DNA from: Tsukamurella spumae | Lineage (GTDB): Bacteria > Actinomycetota > Actinomycetes > Mycobacteriales > Mycobacteriaceae | Assembly (NCBI RefSeq): GCF_012396015.1 | Contig: NZ_JAAXOQ010000006.1 | Location: forward strand, 62,001 to 126,000 | Length of the DNA stretch: 64,000 nt | Direction: 5' to 3' | Part shown: in pieces, positions 36,758 through 47,125 of the stretch | How positions within the stretch are numbered: position 1 is the stretch's first letter | How the letters are laid out: each line of letters opens with the position of its first letter | The notes under the pieces: generated by a model | Told to the model about the DNA's origin: nothing | Seen by the model: the letters and a program-made list of their open reading frames with translations, nothing else | The model's database searches: none | Position numbers and translations under genes: made by a program

Positions 36758-37621
36758 ATGTTTGACATCATTCTGCCGGCGATACCGGTCTTCGTCGTCC
36801 TGCTGGTCGTGGAGTACCTCTCCTTCCGGCTCCGCCCCGACGATCACGAGTTGGGCTACGACATCCGGGACTCGCGCACGAGCCTGACGATGGGTATCGG
36901 CAACGTCGTCATCAACATCGGATGGAAAATGGTCTCGCTGGTGGTGCTGGCCGCGGCGTTCATGATCTCACCGTTCTCGTTGTCGCCGACGAACCCGCTC
37001 ACCTGGGTCATCCTGTTCTTCGCTGACGACTTCCTCTACTACTGGTTCCATCGCACGCACCACACCATTCGAATCCTGTGGGCGAGCCACGTCGTGCATC
37101 ATTCGAGCCGGTACTTCAACTTCTCCACCGCCCTCCGGCAGACGTGGACGCCGTTCACGTACCTGCCGTACTGGATTCCACTGGCACTGCTGGGCATGCC
37201 GCCGTGGATGATCATGCTGCAGCAGTCGATCAGCTTGATCTATCAGTTCTTCATCCACACCGAGCGTGTGGGAAAGCTCTGGCGTCCTATCGAATTCGTA
37301 CTCAACACCCCCTCGCATCATCGGGTTCACCACGGCTCCAATGCGCAGTACCTCGACCGCAACTACGGCGGCATCATGATCATCTGGGATCGACTGTTCG
37401 GAACCTTCGAAGCGGAGGGCGAGCGGGTCGTGTACGGCCTGACGAAGAACATCGACACGTACAACCCGGTCAAGGTGGCCACGCACGAGTACGCCGCGAT
37501 CTACCACGACATGCGCGGAGCCTCGAACTGGCGCGATCGATACGGTTACCTCGTGCGAGGGCCCGGCTGGGTTCCGCAGTCCACCGCGGAAGCAGCCGCG
37601 GCGGAGTCCGCATCGAAGTGA
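36758..37621 (+). CDS. Sterol desaturase / fatty acid hydroxylase family protein
   Basis: 287-residue membrane di-iron protein with about four helices and the three histidine boxes of the superfamily: HRTHH, HVVHHSS and HHRVHHG, plus the ADDFLYYWFHR lead-in. Members hydroxylate or desaturate lipids using O2. It forms an operon with the GntR regulator. The substrate cannot be told; fatty-acid or steroid modification fits the FadR-type partner. Confidence 0.88.
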   Translation: MFDIILPAIPVFVVLLVVEYLSFRLRPDDHELGYDIRDSRTSLTMGIGNVVINIGWKMVSLVVLAAAFMISPFSLSPTNPLTWVILFFADDFLYYWFHRTHHTIRILWASHVVHHSSRYFNFSTALRQTWTPFTYLPYWIPLALLGMPPWMIMLQQSISLIYQFFIHTERVGKLWRPIEFVLNTPSHHRVHHGSNAQYLDRNYGGIMIIWDRLFGTFEAEGERVVYGLTKNIDTYNPVKVATHEYAAIYHDMRGASNWRDRYGYLVRGPGWVPQSTAEAAAAESASK

Positions 37622-37753
37622 TGATGCGGTGGAGGCGGATCGTCGGGTAACGGACACGCAACGGTCACCTGCAATTCGTCACACGGGCCACTCGAGCCAC
37701 CTACTGTGCGGATGGAACGGCCCCGTCCGGGGGCCGCGCAGAGAGGGAACATC

Positions 37754-37987
37754 ATGGGGCTCGCAGGCAGCGTCCGCAGCGAACTCGACGATCTGACCAC
37801 CCAGCTCACACTCATCGCCGATTCCATCGGTCGCACCGGCGACGACCTCCAGATCGATGCCCGCAGCCTGCACGAGACCGGTTCGTGCGACGCGGTCAAC
37901 TCCATCGCCCGTCGCCTCGACGATCAGGGGCAGCAACTGCGCAAGCTGCAGGCGCGGATCACCACGGTGGCGCACACCCTCGCCTGA
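37754..37987 (+). CDS. Small helical protein
   Basis: 77 residues (MGLAGSVRSELDDLTTQLTL...), predicted as two or three amphipathic helices with heptad-like leucines. The ATG at 37754 follows GAGAGGG. It has no WXG motif, so it is not an obvious ESX substrate, although size and helical character are similar. Function is unknown. Confidence 0.5.
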   Translation: MGLAGSVRSELDDLTTQLTLIADSIGRTGDDLQIDARSLHETGSCDAVNSIARRLDDQGQQLRKLQARITTVAHTLA

Positions 37988-38002
37988 TCGGCCGGGGCCG
38001 GC

Positions 38003-38722
38003 TCAGCCCCGGCCGATCCGCATCTCCGCGAGCCAGGCGCGGAAGTCCGTGTAGGCCGCGGTGAGCGCCTCCGCCGGCCAGTCCGCGGGAGACAGCGCCG
38101 GCGGCAGCAACGGGTCCTCGTAGAGATGGCGCACCAGGGCCACCATGGTCAGGAACCGGGCCTGCCCGTCGTCGCCGGCGTCGTCGACCGCGGCCAGCAG
38201 AGCGTGGCCGCGTCGGGACCACTCCGGCAGGTTCCACAGCGTGTGCGCGAGTTCGACGGGGTCGTCCTCGGGTCGGGCGGAGAAGCGTGTCGCGACGTCC
38301 CGCACCGCAGCGGGCCACGGACGGTCGATGTTCGCCGGCCGCATCCACACCCCCTCGCGGAGCTCCGCGAGGCGCAGCCGGGTCATCTCGACGCGCAGGC
38401 CCGCGCGGTGGCCCGCGCTCCGGCCGCTCGTCGTGATGATCGCCGTCTCCCAGGTCCCGTCCCACGCCGTCGTCGCGGGGGCGTCCGTGCGCGCCTGACG
38501 GTGCACCAGCCGCTCGGAGAGCGCGTACCGTCCGCCTTCGCGCACCAGGTCGCCCGAGGTCACCATGCGCGACATCGCCGCGCGGGTCGTCGATTCCGAG
38601 ATCCCGAACAGCCGCATCGCCGCCACGATCTCACGTCCCTCCAGCTCGGGCGGGTGAGCTCCGAGCAGCAGGCTGAGCACGGCCGAGCGTGCCGAGACCG
38701 TCGTGGTGAGGGAGGGGGACAT
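38003..38722 (-). CDS. PaaX-family transcriptional regulator
   Basis: 239 residues with the PaaX winged helix (ARSAVLSLLLGAHP, SESTTRAAMSRMVTSGDLVR) and the C-terminal PaaX domain (DGTWETAIITTSG, LRLAELREGVWMRPANID). PaaX proteins repress catabolic operons and are released by an aryl- or acyl-CoA. It diverges from the AidB-like dehydrogenase across 194 bp. That gap contains TTGCAT and ATGCAA spaced as an inverted pair, a possible operator. Confidence 0.85.
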   Translation of the reverse strand: MSPSLTTTVSARSAVLSLLLGAHPPELEGREIVAAMRLFGISESTTRAAMSRMVTSGDLVREGGRYALSERLVHRQARTDAPATTAWDGTWETAIITTSGRSAGHRAGLRVEMTRLRLAELREGVWMRPANIDRPWPAAVRDVATRFSARPEDDPVELAHTLWNLPEWSRRGHALLAAVDDAGDDGQARFLTMVALVRHLYEDPLLPPALSPADWPAEALTAAYTDFRAWLAEMRIGRG

Positions 38723-38916
38723 CGGCGTCGACGCTACACCGCGGTGCCCGGCCGCCCAGCGGGTCGACGGTCCGGGAGGAAGCGATGACGGAGGCGAGCC
38801 GGTGCGCACTCGGGGTCACGAATCCATTGCATTTCTGGTGCGGCTGTCATGGATATGCAACACTGAGTGCAACGGCTCGGGAGGGTCGCGCACCGTCGAA
38901 CCGGAGGAACCGCAGC

Positions 38917-40565
38917 ATGCCCACGCACGAAGTGACCAATCAGGTGCCGCCGCTGCTCGGCTTCAACACCGCCGAGACCCCGATGATCGACGACGCGTTG
39001 CGGCGTGCGCACGTGGACGCCGCGCAGTTGGACGAGATCCACGCGCTCGGGGCGCTCGGCGGTACCGCCGAGGCCCTCGAGTGGGGCGATCTCGCGGAGG
39101 CGCACCCGCCCGTCCTCAAGACCCACGACCGGTACGGCAACCGCGTCGACGAGGTGGTGTACGACCCCGCCTACCACCAGCTCATGAAGGTCCCGTCGAG
39201 CACGGCCTGCACGCCGCGCCGTGGGCCGAGTCGAGCCCTAACGCCCACCTCGTCCGCGCCGCGAAGTTCAGCGTGTGGGGCCACGTCGACGCCGGACACG
39301 GCTGCCCGATCTCGATGACCTACGCCGTCGTCCCGGCCCTTCGCGCGAATCCGGCGCTCGCCGCGCAGTACGAGCCGTTGCTCACCGCGAAGGAGTACGA
39401 CTTCGGTCTGCGCGCCCCGCTCAGCAAGCGCGGCCTCATCGCCGGCATGTCGATGACCGAGAAGCAGGGCGGCTCGGACGTGCGTGCCAACACCACCCGC
39501 GCGATTCCGCAATCCGATGGGACGTACCGGATCACGGGCCACAAGTGGTTCAGCTCGGCCCCGATGTCCGACCTGTTCCTGACGCTCGCGCAGACCGAGT
39601 CGGGTGTCTCGTGCTTCTTCATCCCTCGCGTGCTGCCCGACGGGACGCGCAATGCCTTCGCCCTGCAGCGCCTCAAGGACAAGCTGGGCAACCACTCCAA
39701 CGCCAGCAGTGAGGTCGAGTACGACGACACCGTCGGTTGGCTGGTCGGGGAGGAGGGCCGCGGGGTGCGCACCATCGTCGAGATGGTGAACATGACCCGC
39801 CTCGACTGCGTGCTGGGCACCGCGACCGGCATGCGGGCCGGACTCGCCCAGGCCGCGCACCACGCCGCGCACCGGAAGGCCTTCGGCGCCGAGCTCATCG
39901 ATCAGCCGCTCATGCGCAACGTGCTCGCCGACCTCGCCGTGGAGGCCGAGGGCGCGACCACCGCGGGCCTGTGGCTGGCCGCCCTCACCGACCGTTCCGT
40001 CGCGGGCGACGAGGACGCCTCGGCGCTGCGCCGGATCGCCCTGGCGGTCACCAAGTACCACGTCTGCAAGCGCGGCCCGATCCATGCCGCGGAGGCGCTG
40101 GAGTGCTTGGGCGGCAACGGATACATCGAGGACTCGCGGATGCCGCGCCTGTACCGCGAGGCCCCGCTGCTGTCCGTCTGGGAGGGATCCGGCAATGTCG
40201 CAGCCCTGGATGTCTTGCGCGCCATGGCGCGGGAGCCGCAGGCCGTCGCCGCCTTCTTCGAGGAGCTCGACGCCGCCACCGGGGCGGACGCCGCGTACGA
40301 CGCCGCGGTCGCCGAGCTCAAGGGCGCCTTCGGGGCGCTCGACCTCGGTGATCAGCAGGCGCTGCAGTTCGGCGCCCGTCGCCTCGTCGGTCAGATGGCC
40401 GCCGCCCTGCAGGGATCGCTGCTGGTCCGCTTCGGCCACCCCGCCGTCGCCGACGCCTACACCCGCAGCCGGCTCGCGGGCGACCGCGGCGATGTCTTCG
40501 GCACGCTCCCACAGGGTGTCGACACCGCCGCGATCCTCGACCGCGTGACGCCGAAGATCGGCTGA
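38917..40565 (+). pseudogene. AidB-like acyl-CoA dehydrogenase with one-base frameshift
   Basis: Two frames make one full-length protein of about 549 residues. The first (from ATG 38917, ribosome site GGAGG) runs from MPTHEVTNQVPPLLGF to YHQLMKV. The second continues with VEHGLHAAPWAESSPNAHLV to the end. The break is at CCC, 39192-39194; one extra base would restore the frame. The body follows E. coli AidB closely (GMSMTEKQGGSDV, GHKWFSSAPMSD, LKDKLGNHSNASSEVE, LYREAPLLSVWEGSGN). AidB binds FAD and DNA in alkylation response; relatives act on branched acyl-CoA. It may be an assembly indel. Confidence 0.85.
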
Positions 40566-40631
40566 ACAATTCACCTTCGGCCCCGCACTGGGACGTGATA
40601 TCGCGCTATCATGGCATTGGAGGTGGTATCG

Positions 40632-40856
40632 ATGCCGAACGTGCTCATTCGCGGACTCAGCGCCGCGGCCGTCGAGAGGATCGACGAAGATGCGGCCGCC
40701 CTGGGATTGTCTCGCAACGAATACCTTCGGCGCCGATTCGAGGACGGACTTCCGATGCAGTCGGACGTAGCGGTGAGCGCTGAGGACTGGGCCAGGTCGG
40801 CGGACGCCTTCGTCGATCTGGCAGATCCGGATGTCATGGACGCCGCATGGCGGTGA
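40632..40856 (+). CDS. vapB: VapB-type antitoxin (ribbon-helix-helix)
   Basis: 74 residues: an N-terminal RHH ([20 protein letters not shown] to [13 protein letters not shown]), then an acidic toxin-binding tail ([19 protein letters not shown]). The ATG at 40632 has GGAGG nine bases upstream. It overlaps vapC by 10 nt. The pair is expected to repress its own promoter; GATATCGCGCTATC lies just upstream. Confidence 0.85.
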   Translation: MPNVLIRGLSAAAVERIDEDAAALGLSRNEYLRRRFEDGLPMQSDVAVSAEDWARSADAFVDLADPDVMDAAWR

Positions 40857-41272
40857 CGGAATGGCTGATCGACAAATCGGCCTACGTTCGGCTCCAGCAA
40901 GGAGTCGCCGCGGATCGCGACACGTGGAACCGACGGATTGAGCGTGGCCTCGTTCGGCTCTCGCCGATCACACGACTGGAACTCGGATTCTCCGTCCGCT
41001 CCGGCGAGCTCGGCCGAGAAGCCTTCGCAACCCCACCGTTGTTGCTGATGCCCATCGAGCGCCTCACTCCGGCAATGGAAGACCGTGCCTGGGAAGTGCA
41101 GATGCTGCTCGCGGACAAGGGGCAGCACCGCGCCCCCTCGATACCGGACCTGTTGATCGCCGCGACCGCGGAGAAGGCGGGATTGACGGTGCTCGCCGTC
41201 GACAAGGGTTTCGGACTGATCGCGGAGATCACGGGGCAGCCGATAGAGACGCTCGTTGTCATCCAGTCGTGA
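40847..41272 (+). CDS. vapC: VapC-type PIN ribonuclease toxin
   Basis: 141 residues with all acidic PIN-domain residues in place: Asp9 (LIDKSA), Glu45 (ITRLELGF), Asp101 ([10 protein letters not shown]) and Asp119 (AVDKGFG). It cuts specific RNAs, often tRNA, when released from VapB. The frame is intact, so the pair looks functional. Confidence 0.9.
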   Translation: MAVTEWLIDKSAYVRLQQGVAADRDTWNRRIERGLVRLSPITRLELGFSVRSGELGREAFATPPLLLMPIERLTPAMEDRAWEVQMLLADKGQHRAPSIPDLLIAATAEKAGLTVLAVDKGFGLIAEITGQPIETLVVIQS

Positions 41273-41284
41273 CGGAGTGGCCGA

Positions 41285-41663
41285 TCAGGATGTGATGACC
41301 GGCCACATCGCCGGCGCAACCACCTCTTTGAGCTGCGCCCACGGCACGGTGATCGGGTAGTAGTCGCCCGATGCATGGCTCACGCCCGCATACACAGTGA
41401 GCCCTTCGGGTGAGGGGACCCAGTTCGCCATGTCGCGGGCCGGGTCATCGATGAAGGGGGCGAACCCGCCGGGTGCTGCAGTGCTCGACTTAACCAGCGA
41501 GGCCAGCTTGTTCAGGCCGTCGGTGCTGTCGGTGAACAGCCCGGCTACCACGCCGCCGCCGATGTACGTGCGTCGGCGATCCCGATGTCCCGGACGAGCA
41601 GGAGACGACGGTCACCGTCGAACCCGCCAGGAGGAGCGCCACGACGGCGCGTCCGCCGCGCAC
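41285..41663 (-). pseudogene. RsiV/DUF3298-like lipoprotein with internal deletion
   Basis: The 5' part, from a GTG just after the ponA2 stop, gives VRGGRAVVALLLAGSTVTVV then the lipobox SC and SSGTSGSPTHV. It then loses frame, and after a shift near 41570 the next frame gives GGGVVAGLFTDSTDGLNKLA to WAQLKEVVAPAMWPVITS. The latter is the C-terminal part of a secreted DUF3298/RsiV-like domain, whose usual length is over 200 residues. About 100 or more central residues are missing, so this is a deletion remnant, formerly the gene after ponA2. Confidence 0.6.
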
Positions 41664-41664
41664 G

Positions 41665-44193
41665 TCAGTTCCCCGGGGTCGGCGCCGGCGCGGGCACCGG
41701 GCCGCCGCCCTGGCCACCCGCACCGGGGATGGTGAACTGCCCGAAGCCCGGGATGGTGATGGTGGTGCCGCCCGGCCCCGTCTGGACGCCGGGGAGGGAC
41801 GGGGTCGCCGGTGCGGGGGCGATGCCGTTCGACAGGTTCAGGGTGATCGTCGACCCGGGCTGCGTGAAACCGGACGGCGAGGTGGAGACGACGGTGCCGT
41901 TCGGCGCGGAGTTGTTCACGTACGCGACCGTCGCCTTGAAGCCCGCGGCCTCGATCCGGGACCGCGCCGCGGCCTCGTTGAGTCCGATCACGTTCGGGAT
42001 CTTGCCGGGGCCGAAGCCGTCCCGGTACTTCGGGTCGACGGAGGGCAGCGCGACGGGCCCGTAGATCGTCGAGATCGGTTTCATCGCGGTGTACCAGGCC
42101 AGCGCCGGCTCGTTGCCGCCGTAGACATTGCCGTCGCCGCAGGGCCGCAGCGGGCTCGTGCAGATGGGGCCGGGGGAGTTGCCGTCGTTGTAGACGTAAC
42201 TGGCGCCCGCGTACTGGTTCGTGAACGCGAGGAAGGCCGACGAGCGGAAGGTCTCGGTGGTGCCGGTCTTGCCCGACAGCGGCAGTGTCCACCCCGCGCG
42301 GGAGGCGGAGCCGGCGGAGGTACCCGCGCCGCGGTCGTCCTGGCTCAGCGCGTTCGCGAGGGTGTTCGCCAGGCCCTTGTCGATGACCTGCTCGCACTTC
42401 TCGGACTTGAAGGGCACCGGGGTCGTCTCCGGCTTACCGTCGGGCCCCACGGACTGCGTGCCGTCGCTGTTGCGCTTGGGCTGGGTGATCGACTGGATCG
42501 GGTTCGCGGGGCACCACATGCCGCCCGACGACAGCGTGGCGGCGACATTGGTCAGCTCGAGTGCGCTCACCGCGGTCGGACCGAGGGTGAACGACGCCAG
42601 GTTCTGCTTCTTGAACATGTCGGCGAGGCTGTCGCTGCCGAAGCCCGAGCTCCCGGGCAGGGTGTACGAGCGCATGCCGAGCTTGACCGCCATATCGACC
42701 ACCGGGGTGACGCCCACCTGCTCGATCAGCTTGACGAAGGGCGTGTTCGGCGAGGTCGCGAGGGCCTGCGTCAGCGACATGGAGTACGGGTACGAGCCCG
42801 CGTTCTTCACGCAGTAGGAATCGGACGGACAGCCCGCGTAGCCGCCGTGCCCCATCCCCTTGACCTGCACCGTGGACGGCACGGTGACATTGGTGTCCAG
42901 GCCCATGCCCTTCTCCATGGCCGCGGCCACCGTGAAGATCTTGAAGGTCGAGCCGGCGCCGTCGCCGACCTGGGCGAAGGGCTCGGGCTGGACGGTCTGC
43001 CCCTTGCCCACGTCCAGGCCGTACACCCGCGAGGAGTTCATCGCGACGATGTCGTGCGAGGTCTCGCCGGGCTTGATCACGTTCATGACCTGCGCGACAT
43101 TGGAGAGCGTCGGGCTGGCGGTGGCGGTGAGCGCCGATTGCACCGAGTCCTGGACCCGCGGGTCGAGCGTGGTGCGGATCGTGTAGCCGCCGCGCATCAC
43201 CAGGTCCTTGGAGATCCCGGCCTGGGCGAGGTACTGCAACACGTAATCGCAGAAGTAGCCGCGGTTGGCGACCGCCGAGATGCAGCCGCCGGGCAGCGTG
43301 TTCGGGCGCGGGAGGACGCCGAGGGGCGCCTGCTTGGCCGCCCGGTACTCCTCGGCCTGCTTCGGGAAGTTCGCGATGAGCGTGTCGAGGACGGTGTTCC
43401 GGCGGATCGTGACGCCCTGGGGGTTGGTGTACGGGTCCAGCGACGAGCTCGACTGGACCATGCCCGCGAGCATCGCCGACTCCGGGATGCTCAGCTGCGA
43501 GGCCCGCTTGCCGAAGTAGGTCTGCGCCGCCACCTCGATGCCGTAGGCGCCGTTGCCGAAGGGCACCAGATTCAGATAGCGCGCGAGGATCTGCTCCTTG
43601 GCGATCACCTTCGCCTGCGCGTCGTCGACCCCGTGCTCCTTCTTCGCGCGTTCGGTGAGCGTGCGCTCGAGCGTGAGCGCCATCCGGACCTCGCGGAGCT
43701 TGCGGGCCGGGGTGGTCTCGACCGCCGCGCGCCGATCCGCGTCCGACTTCGCGAGGACGAGCAGCTGGTAGTTCTTGATGTACTGCTGATCCAGCGTCGA
43801 CGCGCCCTGTTGGACCTCGCCCGCCGACTGGTTCTTCAGGAAGGCCCGCAGGGTGCCCTGGTAGTCCACGCCGTCGTGCTCCATGAACCGCTTGTCCTCT
43901 ATCGAGATGATCGAGCGCACCATGTTCTGCGAGATCTGATTGAACGGGACCTGCACGCGCCGCTGGTCGTAGAGGTAGGCCATCGGCGCTCCGGTCGAGT
44001 CGACCACCGTGGTCACCTCGGGCACCTGGCCCTCGAGCAGCTCCGAACTGATGTTGTCGACGGTGTCCGCCGCACGGTTCGAGATGAGGCCGACGCCGCC
44101 GACGTACGGGAACAGGACACCGGCGACCAGCAGACCGGCCAGCAGGATGCAGCCGACCAGTTTCGCGATCACTCCGGGTTTCGACACGGTCAC
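41665..44193 (-). CDS. ponA2: Bifunctional class A penicillin-binding protein (PonA2)
   Basis: 842 residues: membrane anchor (about 8-30), GT51 transglycosylase domain (IISIEDKRFMEHDGVDYQGT, QGASTLDQQYIKNYQ, ILARYLNLVPFGNGAYGIE), transpeptidase domain with SxxK in GAGSTFKIFTV, SPN in ATSPNTPF and KTGTTETF, and a C-terminal PASTA domain (IPNVIGLNEAAARSRIEAAG) with a Pro/Gly-rich tail. It makes and cross-links peptidoglycan. GTG 44193 starts VTVSKPG; GTG 44187 is an alternative. It diverges from whiB4 as in M. tuberculosis, but its usual neighbour, the metallophosphoesterase, is now across the island. Confidence 0.93.
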   Translation of the reverse strand: MTVSKPGVIAKLVGCILLAGLLVAGVLFPYVGGVGLISNRAADTVDNISSELLEGQVPEVTTVVDSTGAPMAYLYDQRRVQVPFNQISQNMVRSIISIEDKRFMEHDGVDYQGTLRAFLKNQSAGEVQQGASTLDQQYIKNYQLLVLAKSDADRRAAVETTPARKLREVRMALTLERTLTERAKKEHGVDDAQAKVIAKEQILARYLNLVPFGNGAYGIEVAAQTYFGKRASQLSIPESAMLAGMVQSSSSLDPYTNPQGVTIRRNTVLDTLIANFPKQAEEYRAAKQAPLGVLPRPNTLPGGCISAVANRGYFCDYVLQYLAQAGISKDLVMRGGYTIRTTLDPRVQDSVQSALTATASPTLSNVAQVMNVIKPGETSHDIVAMNSSRVYGLDVGKGQTVQPEPFAQVGDGAGSTFKIFTVAAAMEKGMGLDTNVTVPSTVQVKGMGHGGYAGCPSDSYCVKNAGSYPYSMSLTQALATSPNTPFVKLIEQVGVTPVVDMAVKLGMRSYTLPGSSGFGSDSLADMFKKQNLASFTLGPTAVSALELTNVAATLSSGGMWCPANPIQSITQPKRNSDGTQSVGPDGKPETTPVPFKSEKCEQVIDKGLANTLANALSQDDRGAGTSAGSASRAGWTLPLSGKTGTTETFRSSAFLAFTNQYAGASYVYNDGNSPGPICTSPLRPCGDGNVYGGNEPALAWYTAMKPISTIYGPVALPSVDPKYRDGFGPGKIPNVIGLNEAAARSRIEAAGFKATVAYVNNSAPNGTVVSTSPSGFTQPGSTITLNLSNGIAPAPATPSLPGVQTGPGGTTITIPGFGQFTIPGAGGQGGGPVPAPAPTPGN

Positions 44194-44434
44194 CAGGATA
44201 CGTGCCGACCCGCACGATTCCGGGGTCCCGACGCGCCGACCAGGGCGTCGGTACGGGCGTACAGATTTTCTTGGACCACTGTTCCGATCTACCTCGGTCC
44301 TCGACTTGTGTCCTCCGTGTGATTCAGGTAACACTATTGCAGAAGATGTGGTGACCACCTCGATCGGCCCCCCGTACACCTCCGGGACGGACCGAGGGAG
44401 GGCCGGGGCCATGACACGCGAAAGGGGATGTCAC

Positions 44435-44749
44435 ATGACAAGTGCACGGGTTCTGGTCGACGACGAGGATCGCCTGGTTTGGGTCTCCAAGGCCAAGTGT
44501 CGCGACGTCGATCCCGATGAGCTGTTCGTCCGTGGCGCCGCCCAGCGCAAGGTCGCGACCATCTGCCGCCATTGCCCGGTCCAGCTCGAGTGCGGTGCCG
44601 ATGCGCTCGACAGCCGCGTCGAGTTCGGCGTCTGGGGCGGGATGACGGAGCGTCAGCGCCGTGCCCTCCTCCGCCAGCACCCGGAGGTCACCAGCTGGCG
44701 TGCCTTCTTCGAAGCTCAGCGCGAGCGCAAGCGCGTCGTCGCCGGCTGA
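44435..44749 (+). CDS. whiB4: WhiB4-type iron-sulfur redox regulator
   Basis: 104 residues with the four WhiB cysteines (AKCRDV, ICRHCPVQLEC) that hold a [4Fe-4S] cluster and the GVWGGMTERQRRALLRQ turn and basic region that binds DNA. Position next to ponA2 and the two ATPases identifies it as WhiB4, a sensor of O2/NO that regulates antioxidant genes. The ATG at 44435 is preferred; an in-frame ATG at 44411 would add eight residues. Confidence 0.93.
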   Translation: MTSARVLVDDEDRLVWVSKAKCRDVDPDELFVRGAAQRKVATICRHCPVQLECGADALDSRVEFGVWGGMTERQRRALLRQHPEVTSWRAFFEAQRERKRVVAG

Positions 44750-44775
44750 CTCCCCGCCTCCCAGCGGGAGGTATC

Positions 44776-44811
44776 AGGGCCTCGTACCTTCGACGGTGCG
44801 GGGCCCTTTCG
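44776..44811. terminator. Terminator between whiB4 and the ATPase gene
   Basis: AGGGCC (44776-44781) pairs with GGCCCT (44802-44807), extended inside by CGTACC/GGTGCG, with TTTC after it. It lies between convergent genes and may serve both. Confidence 0.65.
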
Positions 44812-44820
44812 TATGCTCGG

Positions 44821-45927
44821 CTACTGAGTTCGGCCGACGATCTGCTCCGCGACGGCCTGCAGCGCCTCCAGGTTGGCCACCTCGAAGGGCAGCGAGGGCA
44901 CGCCCACCACCGGGACCGTCGGGCACCGTCGGACGAACTCCCCGAGCACGTGCACCTCGCGCGCCGCGATCTCCGCACGCCATGCGTGCACGCGGAGGAC
45001 GGCCTCGGCGGTGCGGGCGGCACCGTCGGGCCCCAGGCGCCCGGACGCGGCGCGGGCGGCCTCGACGGGGAGCGCGGCCAGCCCGGGGTGCGTGCGGTTG
45101 ACGATGAGTCCGGCGAGCGGCATCGATTCGCCCGCGAGCCGCTCCACGAAGTACGTGGCCTCGCGCAGCGTGTCCTCCTCGGGTGAGGCGACCACGACGA
45201 ACCGGGTGCTGGGCTGTGCGAGCATCGCATAGGTGCGATCCGCGCGTTCCTGGAAGCCGCCGATCAGGGTGTCCATCTGGGAGACGAATCCGGAAGCGTC
45301 CGAGAGCATCTGGCTGCCGACGATGGTCGAGACCAGCTTCAGCGCGATCCCCATGCCGCCCGAGACCAGCCGGCCGAAGCCGCGGGTGGGGCCCGCGATC
45401 AGCCCCATCAGGCGCGAATCGAGTAGGGAGCCGAAGCGTTTCGGCGCGTCCAGGAAGTCGAGGGCGTTGCGTGACGGCGGCGTGTCCACCACCACGAGGT
45501 CCCAGCGCTCGTCGGCGGTGAGCTGGCCGAGCTTCTCCATCGCCATGTACTCCTGCGTCCCGGAGAACGAACTGGCCACGGTCTGGTAGAAGGGATTGGC
45601 CAGGATCTCCTGCGCCCGTGCGGGATCCGCATTCGAGGTGACCATCTCGTCGAAGGTCCGCTTCATGTCGAGCATCATCGCGTGCAGGGTGCCGTCGCCG
45701 GGGACGTCCACCTCCTGCGGCTCGTTCGTCAGGTCGGCCACGCCGAGGGCCTGCGCGAGCCGGCGCGCGGGATCGATCGTCAGGACCACCACCCGCCGGC
45801 CCTGTTCGGCCGCCCACAGCGCCATCGCCGCAGCCGTCGTGGTCTTGCCCACCCCACCGGAGCCGCAGCACACCACCACGCCCGTGCCCGGATCCATCAG
45901 CTGGGGACCCAGTTCCAAGCCGATCAT
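44821..45927 (-). CDS. Anion-pump-type ATPase (Rv3680-like)
   Basis: 368 residues, ArsA/GET3-type P-loop ATPase: deviant Walker [18 protein letters not shown] (about 21-36), the switch [31 protein letters not shown], and [12 protein letters not shown]. With the neighbouring paralogue it is a counterpart of M. tuberculosis Rv3679-Rv3680, reported as membrane-associated ATPases for redox or metabolic stress. ATG 45927 overlaps the upstream gene's stop (ATGA). The frame continues upstream but lies inside the partner gene. Confidence 0.9.
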   Translation of the reverse strand: MIGLELGPQLMDPGTGVVVCCGSGGVGKTTTAAAMALWAAEQGRRVVVLTIDPARRLAQALGVADLTNEPQEVDVPGDGTLHAMMLDMKRTFDEMVTSNADPARAQEILANPFYQTVASSFSGTQEYMAMEKLGQLTADERWDLVVVDTPPSRNALDFLDAPKRFGSLLDSRLMGLIAGPTRGFGRLVSGGMGIALKLVSTIVGSQMLSDASGFVSQMDTLIGGFQERADRTYAMLAQPSTRFVVVASPEEDTLREATYFVERLAGESMPLAGLIVNRTHPGLAALPVEAARAASGRLGPDGAARTAEAVLRVHAWRAEIAAREVHVLGEFVRRCPTVPVVGVPSLPFEVANLEALQAVAEQIVGRTQ

Positions 45928-46961
45928 CGAACCCCCGCCTCTTCCAGCGCGCCCGCCAGTTCGCGGATGCCACGCAGGTCCACCCCACCGGTCAGCAAGG
46001 GCAGCTCCAACCGGCCCGCGACCTCGATCGCCAGCAGGTCCGCGCGCGCCTCCTCCTGGCCGTCGACCGTCCGCGCGAACTGGATGGTCTCCGTGAGCAA
46101 CCCGGCCAGGTCGTCGTCGGACAGGGCGAGCCCGGCACCGTCGAGCGCGGCCCGGACCGCAGGGCCGTCGACGGTGCCGTCGGCGGCGGCCCGCAGCTGA
46201 TCGGCGTCGAGGAGTTGCGGCAGCGTCCGGTTGACGATGACCGCGCCGACCTTGAGATCGAGTTCGCGCAGCTCCCGCGCGGCCTCCGCGGTCTCCTGGA
46301 TCGGCAGCGACTCGAGGAGCGTGACCAGGTGTACGACGGTGCCGGGGGAGTGCAGCAGGCGCACCACCCGGTCCGCCTGGCCGGCGATCGGGCCCGCCTT
46401 CGCGATCTCCTTCATCGCCCGCGTGACGTCCAGGAACTTCCCGATGCGGCCCGTCGGCGGCGCGTCCACGACGATCGCGTCGTAGGTGTACCGGCCGTCG
46501 CGGTCGCGGCGCTGCGTGCACTCCATGATCTTGCCGGTGATGAGGATGTCCTTGAGGCCCGGCGCCAGCGTCGTCGCGAACTCGATCGCACCGATCGACT
46601 TGAGCGCGCGAGCCGCGAGGCCCATGCCGTAGTTGGTCTTGAGGTAGTCGAGGAAGGTGGCCTCGACGTCCATCGGGAGCGCGAAGACGGTGCCGGTGCC
46701 GGCGGTCGCGATCTTCGTCTCGGTCGGCGGCAGTTCGCCCAGCTCGAAGGTGGGGGCGATGCCGGCGCGGCCCTCGACCTCGATCAGCAGGACCTTCTTG
46801 CCGCCCTCGGCCAGCGCGAGGGCGAGCGCTGCGGCCACCGTCGACTTGCCGGTCCCGCCCTTACCGGACACGAAGTGCAACCGGGAGGCCCGCAGATCCT
46901 CGGGCCATGCCGTCGCCGTGTCCTGCGCGACCCCGCTCGGGTCCGCCTCGCTCACCACCAC
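45924..46961 (-). CDS. Anion-pump-type ATPase (Rv3679-like)
   Basis: 345 residues with Walker [21 protein letters not shown] (about 31-50), [30 protein letters not shown] and [13 protein letters not shown]. It belongs to the same ArsA/GET3 group as the downstream gene, and the two likely form a heteromeric ATPase. A GTG at 46961 (VVSEADPSG) is the start. It diverges from the DUF4177 gene across about 165 bp. Confidence 0.9.
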   Translation of the reverse strand: MVVSEADPSGVAQDTATAWPEDLRASRLHFVSGKGGTGKSTVAAALALALAEGGKKVLLIEVEGRAGIAPTFELGELPPTETKIATAGTGTVFALPMDVEATFLDYLKTNYGMGLAARALKSIGAIEFATTLAPGLKDILITGKIMECTQRRDRDGRYTYDAIVVDAPPTGRIGKFLDVTRAMKEIAKAGPIAGQADRVVRLLHSPGTVVHLVTLLESLPIQETAEAARELRELDLKVGAVIVNRTLPQLLDADQLRAAADGTVDGPAVRAALDGAGLALSDDDLAGLLTETIQFARTVDGQEEARADLLAIEVAGRLELPLLTGGVDLRGIRELAGALEEAGVR

Positions 46962-47125
46962 GACCGGAGCATAGCGATACCGCCGTGCACGCCCGGGCCG
47001 ATAGCCTGAACCTCCCCGTGCAATGCGACCGAGAACACGTTCCCGCGGCGGCTCCGCCTCCGCGCATCCCCGGGGTTGGGGGATCGCGCCTATCGCGCCG
47101 CCCGGGTGGTGGATAGGGTGAGGCC

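Noticed and set aside
37754-37987. WXG100/ESX-type secreted protein
   Set aside because: Size and helices fit, but there is no WXG motif and no ESX genes nearby.
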